Below are positions 1 to 12,203 of a DNA stretch of 64,000 nt, piece after piece. Position 1 is the first letter of the stretch. Each line of letters begins with the position of its first letter. The translations under genes were made by a program, and so were the position numbers. Under the pieces are notes generated by a model. That model had not been told where the DNA came from, did no database searches, and was given only the letters and a program-made list of their open reading frames with translations. This DNA comes from Hermodice carunculata (Eukaryota > Annelida > Polychaeta > Eunicida > Amphinomidae), in NCBI GenBank assembly GCA_964020975.1, contig OZ026614.1, positions 3,608,304 through 3,672,303 of the forward strand, read 5' to 3'.

Positions 1-1544
1 AAATTCCTGTTCAGAAGGTATCACATATAGAAAGCATAATTTATGTCCTGTACATAATGTAGAAAACTCGGTCTTGATATATAACTTTGGTATTGATTAA
101 GAAATAAGAGTCATTTGCATATGTGTTGTGGCGTTATGCGCGGTCATGAAGAGCATTGGCCATAAGACAGGCCAGTGTTTCTTTCCAACAATGCACCAGG
201 CGTTGCTTCAAGTCACGACACCCCGCAAACGACCCCTTATTACGTATTTTTTTTTCTTATTTGAATGCAAAAATTATATTTGAAAACACAAAATCTATGT
301 CATTTCATGCATAGAATTAGGCGAAACTGTTGTTCTGATGTTCACATATGAGCATATGCTGATTCCAATAATAGGCATAAGCGGAGCTCTATCGGCATTT
401 CAGATGCAGATAAATAAACAAATCCAGCTCCAATCTACGTTGCAGTTTCAGTAGCTCCACATATGCAAACACATAAATATATGGCAAAAGTCCGCAGTGT
501 CAGTATACTTGTGGTAAATCAAGCAGAACAGGTATGTTTGATCAAGTCCATATTTATGGCACGATATTTCGCGCTTAAAAAGGCGCAGGTGCACACGTGA
601 GTGATGTGTCTGGAAACCCGCGCACTTTCACGCGACCGTGAGGACAGTCATGCAGAAGATGCCTGCATTTTGGGCGGGAATTGATAGATACTAGCAATAG
701 ACCTGTTCATACCAACTTATACCGAACTTTTCCGGACCCTAATTAATTATGCATTCTATTGTTAATCGCTTTGATGCCACGGTTAACGCTAGTGATTACA
801 GCATGGATTGTACTGAACAGTAAAACTCTTTTACTTAAATTGTCACATCAGTGGTGACATGTGCATGTTTACATTGCTGACGGTTTATTTTTTCATTGAA
901 CCCAAGCACATCCAGTGTTTTACTTTCTGATCCCTCCACGTCAAATCCAGCCAGCGTGGTCGAGCACAAAATGTAAACAAAACAGGGTGCGCTTCCCGAA
1001 CTCGGGCCGAAGTGAACCGAATAAAACCCGAGTCCTATGAATTCTTTTATTGTGTTGACGGGTTTTTCTACCAAGTATTTATCCAAGTCTTGTAGTTTTG
1101 CGGGTATTTTCGTCACATCAGCTGGTGTGTTGACCACAGCAGGTCCAAACAATGCAAATTATGCAGACTGTGATGAGTCTACAGAATGTCAGTCGTCTTC
1201 TTATCGCTTTTTTTGGGGCAGAGTACCTTCCTCATGCTCACCAGCAGCTAGAGTGTCTATTTCAAGTTTTCCTTTTTTTTTTAAAGAAAAATTATTTAGT
1301 CCAGTGAGACTGACGTTTTGCTTTCCTGTTGTAGAACTTGAGCACAGGTCGGGGGTGCTGTACTGTACGGGCACAGTGCAAATGTAGCCATACGCATAGT
1401 ACAATATTATAAATGCATTATCCAAGACACCTCAGACACTGAAGAGACAGAAGTTTGGCGCCACATTTCTGGCCACTTTGGCAACATTTAAAAAATAATT
1501 ATTTATAAACTGAAGTCTCCACCTGAGTCTGCACTTGGCCGTGG
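1..1544. other. No recognised gene
   Basis: AT-rich sequence. Short open frames on both strands at about 0.8-1.4 kb show no recognisable domain, no splice-site pattern and no similarity that I can name. I see nothing supportable here. Confidence 0.5.
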
Positions 1545-1723
1545 TCTTCTTCTTCTCCTTCTCCTTCTCCTCCTTCTCCTTCTCCTCCTCCTCCTCCTTC
1601 TTCTTCTTCTTCTTCTTCTTCTTCTTCTTCTTCTTCTTCTTCTTCTTCTTCTTCTTCTTCTTCTTCTTCTTCTTCTTCTTCTTCTTCTTCTTCTTCTTCT
1701 TCTCCTTCCTCTTCTTCTTCTTC
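1545..1723. repeat. (CTT)n/(CTC)n trinucleotide microsatellite
   Basis: About 180 bp of TTC repeats with interspersed CTC variants at the left end. Read in different frames it gives poly-Lys, poly-Glu, poly-Arg and poly-Phe open frames. These are artefacts of the repeat and not genes. Confidence 0.97.
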
Positions 1724-2197
1724 GAAACACAACCGTAGATAATCAGTAGTTTATTTGCTAAGTGTACCAAGTAATGGTAGGTTAACTCTCAGCACTATTT
1801 TAGGGCCATCGAATACAATTGATGATTTCTAGGGGTGGCAAAACTGCAAAAAAATAAAAAATACTAATAATGTGCAATATCTTGACGGAGGGCAACTCAC
1901 ATACAAGATTATTTTAGCCACATAAAAGTCCAGGAGCATGATCCAGTCGCATATATTGCACAATAACATTTAAAAGTAGTTTAGCTGTCTGATAGAGAGC
2001 GTAGACAGCATTTTTATTACAAGTAACCTGAAAGACAATTGCATGTGTTGTTCCATCTTGTAGCACACCTCTGGACAAGAAAACGGCACTTGTAAAACAA
2101 GTTTATTATTATAAACATATTTATTTGAACTAGATCCCCCTACAGTACATCAAGATGACGGGAGGGGGGCTCTCCAAAACATGGAGTGACACGCAAT

Positions 2198-2311
<114 letters not shown>

Positions 2312-2619
2312 AACATAGGGGCAAACAAAAGTTTCCAATATAGATGTCTAGTTCTAATATAAAACATCTTATTACAACAGTGGATGAACTTACAGATACC
2401 ATTACCACAAGGCATGATTATATATTACACGGCAAAATGTTTCGCAATAATACTAGCCGGCAGGAGAGTTATTCAATGATACTTACGAATAGTTTCATGT
2501 AGTCAACGCATCACTTATTACAGCTGAAGGCTGGTGCACCACAAAACTAAGGTATGAAGCGCCTTGTGTCTGCAATGTATTTATGGAAGGCATCACAACT
2601 TTGTATATGTTGAGGAGAG

Positions 2620-3540
2620 TGGAAAATTCATTGTTACCAAAGAGAAAACGGCATCGTATTAGCTAGTCTGTCACTTGCCACAATTATAACTGAGTTTGGA
2701 TGGACACCAGGAGCTATACTGGGCATGACGGGGTTGAGGAGTACTCTGAAAGTTACAAGGTTGAAACTAGGGTAGGAGATCAGGAAATGTTTGAGATCTG
2801 CCGCAGGGTTAGTACAAGAGCATTTCGGCTGTGGGATGATGTGGACTTTGAAAAGATCAATAAAAGGTTCAAAAATTCCAGACTTAACTGGGTATGACCA
2901 ATCTTGACAAATCTGTGTCCGTATAGTAAACAGGAACACTATACACTGCTAGCAGGCTTTCAAATTAGATATGAAGATTTGGAGGAAAATTGAATCTCTA
3001 CTATCGGAAGAAAGATTGTTCCATAACTTGAGTATCAGAAAGGAAGGACTTTTTAGGCGAATATTTTTTGCAATTAGAGGGGCATATGTAGCTAGTATTG
3101 TGAGGGTTTTGAGTATCGAGAGTTAGGTCAGACAGATAGGAACGTGTTGAATTGTGAGAAATTTAGAGAAAAACAACAACAACAAAACAAAAAACAAAAA
3201 AAACCCCACGTAACTTGAAGTTCTTCCTTCTACTGGCCAGAGTTTAACAACCAAGTTCTTGTAAAAAATGACACGTAATGTGTGCCTACAGGCGCAAGTT
3301 CATTATATGGCAGCCTCAAACTCTACAGATTCAATTAGGTCAGAAAGGCTGCGACCACAGTCGTGAAACAGTTCACAACCATATTCAAGCATTGGTCTAA
3401 TCATACTTATACAGATTCTAATTAAACATTTGCATGGAAGTTTGAATTTGAATCCACGCAGGAGAGCAATACGCTGGCCAGGTTGGGAGGTAGTGCGAGC
3501 AATGTGTGCATGCCAGAATAAATTTCCAGCAAGAGTAGCA
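2620..3540 (-). pseudogene. LINE reverse-transcriptase C-terminal remnant (CR1/Jockey-like)
   Basis: Read on the minus strand, the thumb and connection region of a CR1/Jockey-type LINE is visible. From about 3540 downward there is A-G-N-L-F-W-H-A-H-I, then a basic stretch, then M-I-R-P-M-L-E-Y-G-C-E-L-F and S-V-E-F-E-A-A, matching the usual RPxLEYxxxxW...ExxQxxAA order. Lower down are L-W-N-N-L-S-like residues and C-S-C...H-F...Y-P-S-F, the usual C-terminal CxC...H...CP finger with its last Cys replaced. The frame changes several times, so this is a decayed 3' end. The 5' part is absent; the 47-bp minisatellite begins where it stops. The family call rests on motif order; the exact clade is uncertain. 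Confidence 0.7.
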
Positions 3541-3547
3541 CCAAGTT

Positions 3548-3780
3548 GAGTGCGCGAGTCGTGTGCTGCGGGTAGTTTGGTGTAACAACAAGATGAGTGT
3601 GCGAGTCATCTGCTGCGGGTATTTTGAAGTAACACCAAGATGAGTGTCTGAGTCATCTGCTGCGGGTATTTTGAAGCAACACCAACATTAGTGTGTGAGT
3701 CATCTGCTGCGGGTATTTTGAAGTAACACCAAGATGAGTGTGTGAGTCGTGTGCTGCAGGTATGTTGGAGTCTCCGAGGC
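3548..3780. repeat. 47-bp minisatellite, five units
   Basis: Five consecutive 47-bp units (3548, 3595, 3642, 3689, 3736), each built around GTCATCTGCTGCGGGTATTT and ending in an ACACCAAGAT-like sequence. The middle units differ at only a few positions; the first and last are more diverged. The array abuts the LINE remnant. Confidence 0.93.
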
Positions 3781-4279
3781 GAAAAGATGCACGGTATGGT
3801 TAAAAGGGTTTGGCTGAAATCATGTTTGGCTTTAATACCGAATGAAAGGGATATCTTTAGCGGACATGTAAAATAGATTCAAAGGGCATTATATATCATT
3901 TGCGCACAAAAAAAAAAACAAAAAACAAAAAAAACCACGTTAAATGGAGTTAACGTATTGTGCACAAACTTATTCATCAAATTAATAGCTTCACGGCGTG
4001 TTTCAAACAGTTTATGACTTATAAGACATTTTTATTTCAACATATGTCTACAATACTGGTAAAATAAAAAGCAAAGTGAAGACGTTTAATTATTACCATT
4101 ATCTTTGGCATATTGTGAATTTCTATGATGAAACTGTCCATACGCAGATAAATGAAAATAAGATGGCCCTTGACGTTTTTGTCCATCATTTAAATTACGT
4201 ATGGAGAGACATATGAATGGACAGAACACTGCGATATCCGCGTCAAATTTCGACATTAAATTATGTAATTTTGGCAAAA
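3781..4279. other. No recognised gene
   Basis: AT-rich DNA with a short A/C-rich low-complexity run near 3909-3935. No domain or exon is evident. Confidence 0.5.
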
Positions 4280-4446
<167 letters not shown>

Positions 4447-6039
4447 AAACGCGAGAGAGTCCATAAAACTAGGATGATGAAATTTGTTGATAATATGTTT
4501 TTCCAACTGATGTGTTCTGATTGTTTTAAACATGTTAAATGTAATATTGGTTAATTTCCCCATTTTATTGTCCATATTTCCGAGTCCATTTTTGAAATTA
4601 TTCTGAATAGACTAGTAGTCACTATAGGCATGATGACAAATTGAATATAATTTATGAATCACTTTGTCATTCCCGCGAGCCGTTTTGGATATGGTCATAA
4701 CCCAGGGAATCGTAACAAAACCCTGGATTCGCTTGCAAAAGTCTGGGCCTTGGTTGCTTGCAATGTTTAATTATTAACAGCACGCAGGCTTTAGTCAATG
4801 CTCTCATCAGGAATTCCATCATATATCTATTGCTTAATATATTAAGAAAACTATGAGGTTTGTAGTGATATCTCAGGGGCTTGTGCCTGCAATGTCCAAT
4901 AATGCGCAAACATCGGGTTTCGTGAATTCCACGGTACATCTAGTAACAATGCGAATAGGTATACAGCAACCAATCGGAGGTGACAAGGTCTCATTACAAA
5001 GCTCTGCTCTATCTAAAAAATGAAGTTTTGTGATAGGGCTGGTTGTGTAAAGATCTCATCGGTGGATTGAATCTTCCGTGGGTTTTGTATCTTGGCAAAA
5101 TCCTGAGCTTTGTATTTTTGCAGAACCCTGAGTTTTGAATCAGATCTGCACAAATTCATGGGCTTTTTATTTTCACAAACTTATGGAATACGTTTGGTCT
5201 TTATCAATCTGTATAATCTAGAGCAAGTCATATGCAGCAGTCCATGTATTGGCACACACCGTCCGTTAGCGCCATTAATCACTAATGGTGGAACTTGGAA
5301 CTAATGGTTCATTTAATTTTGAACGATTCGCAGAGATATGAATGAATGGCGTATATTTCGTGTCATGGCAATTGTCGAATGCTATGTATAGAAATAGATT
5401 TGAGAAAAATATCTAGTTGATATTTTTTTATGTAGTAAAGTTTTGGGGAAAGGAATGGTTTTTTGGTGTGTGGTTTTTGTTTTATTAATTAATTAATTAA
5501 TTAATTTATTTATTTATTGCTCATTTTTTGTTTTGCTCTTTTTGAGGGTGAGAAAAAGCGGTTGTATTCTTGCATTGGCATTTACTATTTTGGGAAAGGC
5601 TTGTTTTGTTTCTCCTTAAATTTGTCAGGGTCTATTTGGTGTTTATGATATTTGTTTCATGATAATTGTTCAACAGAATTGTCCATTTCTCCACTTCCTA
5701 TTATTTTGTTAATCCAGATCGCTGATTGGTTTAAAAATTGGTGGCAAGGGAGCGGGGTGCATTGGTGGCGGGTGAGGGGATCGCAGAGCAGTTTCTTTGG
5801 CCAGGATAGGTGGAGCTTTGGTAAGTTTGGGTGAACCTTTACCACCGCAAGGCTATACTTCTGTTTGAGCAGGAGTGTTCGAACCCTTAGGTACACCAGT
5901 GGCTCCTCCCCAAAGGGTTGTATCCCTCAGATCCACTGGTTTTGGGCCAGACAGGCAAGTACCAGTATATTGTTTGGCCTCTGGTGCCAACATGTCACCA
6001 GGAAAGGGGCGGGGCAGGGTATTATTTCTAACTTAAGGT
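4447..6039. other. No recognised gene; left flank of LTR element
   Basis: AT-rich sequence with an AATT/TTAT run near 5485-5518. I searched by eye for an LTR copy matching the region after 15.0 kb and found none. The left end of the LTR fossil therefore cannot be placed exactly. Confidence 0.4.
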
Positions 6040-8060
6040 TTCCTACAGGACAACCATACATGACTCAGCTGCAACCCAATAGTCACGGGAGAGGAAGAGT
6101 GGCAACACCAAGTATCAATCCTGATAGATACCATGCTATGGAAACTTTTGATGAATATTTAAAACATTTTAAAATTGTTGCTGGTATAAATGGCTGGGAC
6201 AATGAATTGGAAAGAAGATTTACCTTGCATGTACTGCAAAATACAGTACATTATTCATTGTGAGGCGCACTTACAGAACAATAAGTGGCTCACAAATTAG
6301 TTGATAGTTACAGACGAGAATCCCTGACCTGTCAGCAGTGTAAGGAGTGGAACTATATGACTTAGGCTCTAGAGTCAGACGATTAGTGGATGGCGTTTTT
6401 CCATCCAGGGACTCACACACTAAAGAAGTATGACTGTTCATCATTTTATACAAGCCTTAAGAAAACAGTCATTGCGTATACAGATTAAAAGAGCTATCCT
6501 TTCTACTTTGGAGAAAGCTATAACTCTTGCTATGGGGGACGAGAGTATTGTCTCTCGACTGGGAAGGTTAAGTTTGTACCAAGAGTGCATACTTCTCAGA
6601 CTGCAAAAGAGTCTATTCATGAGGGCTCGAAACAATTACTGAACAGTTGCAAAAGTAGATCCCGGAATTGGATGCCAGACTGAAGGCTAAGCCTAAAACA
6701 ATAACTGAGGAGACCAAGGCAGGTGTATACTGTTGGTACTGCCATCAGCCAGGACATTGTAAACGCAATTGTGAGAAGTTTCAGGAAATTTCTCCTGATC
6801 GATTTGGAATATTTGAGTAGGAGAGAAGCTTTACGCAAAATGTGACATATTTTGTAGAAGGTAAGGTCGAAAACATTTCTACAAAATATTTGCTTGATAC
6901 TGGGGCAAGTGTTAGTTATTACTCCAATCCATTTTAGAATTGTGTTACTGTATACATGTGCAACCAAATGGTACAAAATTGTATTCTGCCAATGGAGAAC
7001 AAGTACCTATTTTGGGGAAATTGTGCAGGAGGCTGGTTGTCTGGTGGCCAACACACATTCACCTCTTGTAGTGAAGTTTTGGTTTCAGCTCAGATTATCC
7101 GACCATGAAGAGGGGACTTGCTTTGATTCAAGCCTCCTGTGTTCATGAAAGTAAAACTGGGGAAGAGATAATTGTTAGTAGAGGTTTGGTGGATTTTAGC
7201 GAAAATGAATTTCCTCCGCGAATTCTTAATCCTAGTCATTTGTCAATTCAAGTTCAATAAAGAGCCTAAGTAAGTACAGCCATACCGGTTCAACATGTGG
7301 GTTATGTTTCTTTACAACCTAAAGGGAGTTTTACTAAGTTATATTCTGTTGTACAAGAATTGAAAGTGTGAAAGACATTGTATTTAGTTAAAAAGGCGAC
7401 AAACCTTTGCCACTTACCATTGACACCAGTCATGCACTACCTCTCTAGCAAAGAACATGCAGGGTCTCTCCTCATATAATACCTAAAATTGCCAAATGCA
7501 TATATAAAATGTTGGAAAATGGGATCATAATGCCCAGTAATAGTCCAAGTTCTAGTCCCCTTGTCATGGTGAGGAAACCAGATTGTTCATGATTATTTTC
7601 CCGTGGATTACAGGAAGTTAAATGAAGTTACAAAAGTTGATGCATGGCTACTTCCTATAATTGATGAGACAATTGATGCTTTGCAGGGTTTACATAAGGT
7701 TGGTTTTAAGTTAAAACCATTGAAACATGCCTTTTTCCCGAAGAACAATGAATTGCTTATGGTGTCAGGTAAGGATATTGCTCTAGGGAAAAAAGTAAGA
7801 CAAAACAAAAAGAAAAAAACAAAACAAACAAAAAAACAAAAAGAAAAAGAAAAAGAAAAAAACAAACAAACAAACAAAAAAACTAACCTATACCTAAACA
7901 TTTGAATGAGGTCAGGGTTTTACAAAATTGACATCGTATTAAAAAGGTTTATACCTAATTTAAGTAAGGTTGTTGCTCCTTTACACTGGCTGACTAGGAA
8001 GGAATACTCTTTTATTGGTCTCAAGAATACCAACAAGCTTTTGATGAGCCTAACAAGCTT
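6040..8060 (+). mobile_element. Ty3/Gypsy-type LTR retrotransposon fossil, left part (gag to RT)
   Basis: Old, broken LTR-element copy. Recognisable parts in order are: a Gag-like stretch (about 6060-6260), a CCHC zinc knuckle of the form CWYCHQPGHCKRNC (about 6730-6770), an aspartic protease core LLDTGAS (about 6889-6909), reverse-transcriptase segments (about 7480-7790, including a YRKLNEV block) and the RT-to-RNase H connection (about 7950-8050). The order Gag-protease-RT-RNase H-integrase is that of Ty3/Gypsy. The copy is heavily degraded, with many interruptions. The right part resumes near 13.46 kb; intervening DNA is a later insertion. No LTR pair was found. It looks old. Confidence 0.85.
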
Positions 8061-8346
8061 TATTGTATTTGTGTCTTTTTGTCCAGAACCACTTGCTAGC
8101 AGTCAGTACCCTATTCCGCAGTCCGAACTCTTTGTTCTCCATAAGTTAACCTATCCCTGACTAACCTGTATACATGTGGAAGTACTATTATCCATATTGC
8201 ACACATTCCTCTGTAAATTTTGACATAGGCTGTAATAGCGCAAATAGATTAAAGGGTTGTCAGCGGGTTACCACTCAGAACCTGTTTCGGAGGCTATTAG
8301 GTTACAGACCACAGTTGTGATTGGCTGGTTGCGCATCCCAACGGAG

Positions 8347-9042
8347 ATGTATTGATGCCAGGTCAAAGACTTTTGTTATAATCATGTCTCATAATTTTTT
8401 CCCAATTTTACATCTTTTACAATTATTTCACCTAAAACTGATTTTTCTCATTTTAAATGTTATTAGTGTCAGGGCCATTATTTTACTTATTATTGAAGTC
8501 AGATAGAAATGAATGAAACCATGCACACAAAACAAGTCAGGAATTCAGTTTAACAAGTTTTAATAATTTTGATAAGCGTATTTGGTTACAGACCACAGTT
8601 GTGATTGGCTGGTTGCGCATCCCAAAGGAAATAGTCCGTAATTGTGAAAATACCGTGTTTTCAGCATGCTGTAGCTTCTGTTTAAATAAAGTTAGCAAAG
8701 TCAGGTTTGCTGCATCACAGGGTTGCTTCATTGGTGGTCATATAGGTGCACTGTCTTCCAGGCCAGGTGGGAACTTTATGGTGAGGAAGGACAATGATGT
8801 GACCCTGGCCAGAGCACAGTTCATACACCTGTATAAAGCTGACATCCAGGTGTTGTTTCGTATTTCAATTATCACGAAATAATGAGCTGGGAATTGTATG
8901 ACAAAAAAATTGTCCGTTTTTTTCTCACATTTTTATCTATTAAATACCGTTGAAGAAATTTTAAAATACCAAAATGCTGGTTTTTTAGACTGGAAAATGC
9001 TAATATGAAAAATAGAAGGATTTATAACTGTAGTCTGTGGCC
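8347..9042 (+). repeat. 696-bp direct repeat, left copy
   Basis: Matches 12204-12899 at a constant offset of 3857 bp with no indels and three substitutions seen by eye (about 99.6% identity). A 93-codon open frame (8601-8882) of unknown function is present in both copies. Two of the three differences fall in it and both change the amino acid (Leu/Pro, His/Asn), giving no sign of coding constraint. The end ACTGTAGTCTGTGGCC is common to both copies. Confidence 0.95.
8584..9042 (+). mobile_element. 459-bp inverted-repeat module inside the left repeat
   Basis: Begins GGTTACAGACCACAGTTGT and ends with the imperfect inverted complement ATAACTGTAGTCTGTGGCC. The 5' end sequence, continued for about 42 bp, also occurs at 8300-8341 and, within the right repeat, at 12441. 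The module therefore looks like a short non-autonomous derivative sharing termini with the larger element. Confidence 0.6.
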
Positions 9043-9505
9043 TATTAGGACTAGCTCTGTATGTACTGGAACGCACATGGTGATGTTGTTGTTCTTTTAT
9101 CGTCCATCAAGCAAGTTCGAAATGGAAGGTCAGCGCTTTTTGACAGATGCCAGGACAATTTTTAGTGATCCTGACAACTTTTACATGGATGGTGCATGCA
9201 AGATATGGCGTGAGACAGTAGATTACAAGGCAAATGGATTGGGCTATGGTATTGTGTACCTGAGGCCAGCTCACGGAAAAAAAAAAAAGTTTTACACCCA
9301 CAGATTGGCTGTGAATATCAAGTTTAATTGTCTCAACATTCCAAAAAGTCATAAAGTATCACATTTATGTCACAAATCATTCTGTATAGAAATGTCGCAC
9401 CTATCGGTCGAACCTCACCACATAAATAACAACAGGATTCACTGCAAGACATTTAACAAGTGTGCAGGCCATGCTCCCTTTGCTGACTGCTTGGTAGATA
9501 GATAG
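9005..9505 (+). CDS. His-Me finger (HNH-type) nuclease with zinc-binding loop
   Basis: The 166-codon frame has its nuclease domain in the C-terminal half. H99-R100-L101 is followed by the core S119-H120-L121-C122-H123, C127, H132-L133-S134, E136-P137, the N141-N142-N143-R144 block, C147, C153, H156 and C162. This is the order seen in the zinc-binding-loop His-Me homing-endonuclease family (Pfam zf-His_Me_endon; I-PpoI fold): a catalytic His, an Asn that holds the metal, and Cys/His zinc ligands. Such enzymes cut double-stranded DNA. The first ATG lies inside the 696-bp repeat, so the internal Met at codon 40 (9122) is the likelier start. An A12 run around 9280 encodes Lys91-94-like residues. 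All key residues are present, so the gene could be active. It is convergent with the transposase. Function in this context is inferred. Confidence 0.8.
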   Translation: MKNRRIYNCSLWPIRTSSVCTGTHMVMLLFFYRPSSKFEMEGQRFLTDARTIFSDPDNFYMDGACKIWRETVDYKANGLGYGIVYLRPAHGKKKKFYTHRLAVNIKFNCLNIPKSHKVSHLCHKSFCIEMSHLSVEPHHINNNRIHCKTFNKCAGHAPFADCLVDR

Positions 9506-9674
9506 CAAGCTTTTGTAGTCTTTAGTTTCGTGATACCTCTCAGGTGTCCAAGAAGTCTTCCCCAGGTAATTTTATAAAAATTAACAATGCAAATATGATA
9601 TGAATAAATTATGCTAATCCCATTAATATGATCAAACTGTGACATTGACATTGTAGGCCTACTGTTTGCATTTA

Positions 9675-11711
9675 TCACTGCATCCACCGAGTACATGTAT
9701 TTATTTGCTGCAAGCATGATCCATATTTCTTTGTCTTTTTTTTCTTGGACACACTGTAATTTAACAGTTTTTGGTTGTCACAGTCTCTTTTGTAAGATAC
9801 TCTCCCCTTTGATTTTTTATGTCTGTGCAGCCATTCTAAAGTGTGTCTTCTTTCACGTCTTGCCTGCTTGTACTTGATGCTACCTGTATACTTTTTATTA
9901 TATTCAAACTGAGTGGTAACACTTCTCAGTTGTTTTACTTGTGTAGACCCATGTGTTATGGGAGCTCTAAGTGTTTCCAATCTTGCTAAAGTGGAGTTGC
10001 CAAACCCCAAATTTAACATATGTACAGCAGAATGCAATCTGCCAGTCACATTTCTACACCAAGTTACATTTTTTTGGATTTGTCCTAGAATAAGACCTGT
10101 TTACCGATTCAACACGCTGTGTATCAGTTTTGAATTTTGTTGCCTGTATTGCAGGCTGTCCTAACCTGTACATTACAAGATGCTTCAATTTTTCTAAATC
10201 TGATACAGAAGGAGTAAAATACACACCAGCAGGCAAGAAAGAAACTTTCCATGTACCTTTTTTAAGTCCTGTACAAGCATATGAATGTCTAACACAGAGT
10301 GAGTGATCACCTTGATGACATAATATTATTGCATTTATTACATATTCAAATTTTATGTTTATGCGCTTCACATTGCCACACAGTTTTTCATAACAGACAT
10401 TATATTCATGTGTACACCTTCTTGATAAATTGTACCCAAATTGCCTGATCATATAATTTACACAATTTTTATCTCTTGCAGGGAACATTCCAGAACTCCA
10501 CTTGACCTTTTGTGCATGTCTACGCTGTGACTGCAACAAATGTCTTGTACACTTTAAGTTTCCTGGTGCCAAGCCATCATTTTTATACACAGACTTGACA
10601 GCTTCCCTAGCTCGACTGTCAAGGTCAGTTGTCAGTTGAGTTATTTTAAGTGGCACCTCATCTTTTTCAAAAAGTTCAAACCTTTTCTTGCACCATTGGA
10701 ATTCATCAATAATGCTTGCATCCATGGGTACATTTGCAGTGCATTTTCCCCCATGGTCTGGGCAAGCTGGTCTGTACAAATTATGTTTCCTTGCATGCAT
10801 ATGACCAACTTTGCACAGTTTATTTTTCACAGTGACCCCAATGATTTTTTTTGCAAAGTTTGATTTTCACAAACAGCGTAAACACACTGCGTCGCAGGTT
10901 GGAAGGATGTCTTTCCACCACCAGATGTCAGGGCGTTGTTGTATCTGCAGTCTGCCTCCATCACAATTGGTGTTTTTTCAGAAAGTCCCAGCAATTTGTT
11001 ATTGCGCATGATTTGGCCTCTCTGCTCCCTCATGTTTTCTTCATTTAGCTTTGTGATAATGTCATTCACTCTATTTGAATTTCTCTGCATTGATTTTCTT
11101 GCAGGAGCTGGAATATTCATATGGAGTAGAATATTCCTCAGTGCTGTGTTCCCAATGCTTGTAGTCATGAGGCCAGCTTGAGCTGCCAAATTAATGTTGG
11201 CTGCTTTCTGGCCTGGCTGAGAATTGTTACTTGTGGCTTCTTTGTACAGTTTTTGTTTTCTTGAAATGTAATCACACACTGTACATTTCAGCGACTCCTG
11301 CCATGCTAGCCCCACCTTTTTTTCTTTTTCAGCATCAAATATTAACTGACCTGTACAATCTGGCTTGTACAGTAAATGTTCCCTCATGGAGTCATTCCAT
11401 AATTTCTCTGTCCTTTCAGCATGTAAAATTCTATAGGAGTCCATGTTTGGTCTGTCATGCTTTGGTGAAGCATACCAATCAAGATACGTGGTGCTGGGTG
11501 GAGCTGGTCTAAGCAGTTTTACATTCACCTCTGCCTCCAGCCCTGGTTCCTGTTGTAGCCGTTCATTCAGATTTTCTTGTAATTCACGAGGCAGGCGTGT
11601 CCACCTCACTGGTGTATTGGTTGTGGGTTCTGTTGTCACCTTGCATCCCTTGTTGTGGGGAATATGGCCCCTCTGAAAACTAGTTTTGTTTCTTCTGTGA
11701 CCAGCTTTCAT
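9675..11711 (-). pseudogene. Mutator-like DDE transposase (metazoan MULE type), frame broken twice
   Basis: Three consecutive minus-strand frames together give one protein of over 600 residues. The first (11711-10827, 294 aa) starts with a basic N-terminus containing G-H-I-P-H-N-K-G, has a C-x2-C pair, and ends with the first acidic block M-E-A-D-C-R-Y-N-N, followed by F-Q-P-A-T-Q. The second (10830-10054) has D-H-G-G-K-C-T-A, T-T-D at residues 67-69, C-T-R-H-L-L, G-D-H-S-L-C (174-179) and E-S-V-N-R-S-Y (241-247), a plausible last catalytic Glu. The third (10049-9675) supplies G-R-L-H-S-A-V-H and a basic tail. The layout matches the metazoan Mutator-like transposase family as I know it (PF20700-like); a Kolobok relative is the alternative. 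The frame changes coincide with a T8 run (10845-10852) and a T7 run (10069-10075), so the gene may be intact in reality. Confidence 0.7.
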
Positions 11712-12203
11712 TGTATCAGTCAGTGGGCAGCAGTAGTCTTCAATATAGCTATGTTGTAGTGACTTATCAAGGCTGAAAAGCTTATGAAATATTTGGAAAT
11801 TTCTGATTCTTATAAATCTTAAAGTTTGTGAGGGTAGGGGTCTTTGTGTAGGAAAGGAAAATGCCAGAAATGGGGTTGCTTGATGAATCAGAACCCACCC
11901 CTCTCTGATGCAAGTAACTTCCAGGATTCACACAGCATCAGCAGCAGGGTGAAATGTGATACCCCTGTCTGCCCCCACAGATGGGTCAAGCTGACCAGAT
12001 CCTGTTTGCAGTTACACAAGTGATGGATGTCTTATGATTAATCAAAAAAGTCATCAAATTCACAATATTTCTTATAAAATTTCAACTTTATACTAAAAAT
12101 CAATGTTAAAATTAATGGGTGGGGTGTGGTAATTTGATCTGTCATCGTAGGAAGAGGGCTTGCAAGCAAGTGAACTTGGCTTGAATGCAAAGCCCATATG
12201 CTT
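11712..12203. other. Non-coding stretch upstream of the transposase
   Basis: No open frame of note. It should contain the transposase promoter if the gene is transcribed from inside the element. No clear TATA box or initiator can be assigned by eye. Confidence 0.4.

Noticed and set aside
1432-1770. Open frames rich in Lys, Glu, Arg or Phe
   Set aside because: They are translations of the CTT/CTC microsatellite in different frames, with no conserved flanking sequence.
3548-3780. CRISPR-like regular repeat
   Set aside because: The 47-bp units are contiguous with no unique spacers, and the DNA is eukaryotic, so it is a minisatellite.
8601-8882. 93-codon frame in both 696-bp repeats as a real gene
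   Set aside because: Two of the three differences between copies fall in it and both change the amino acid, and no domain is recognised. Kept only as a note on the repeat.
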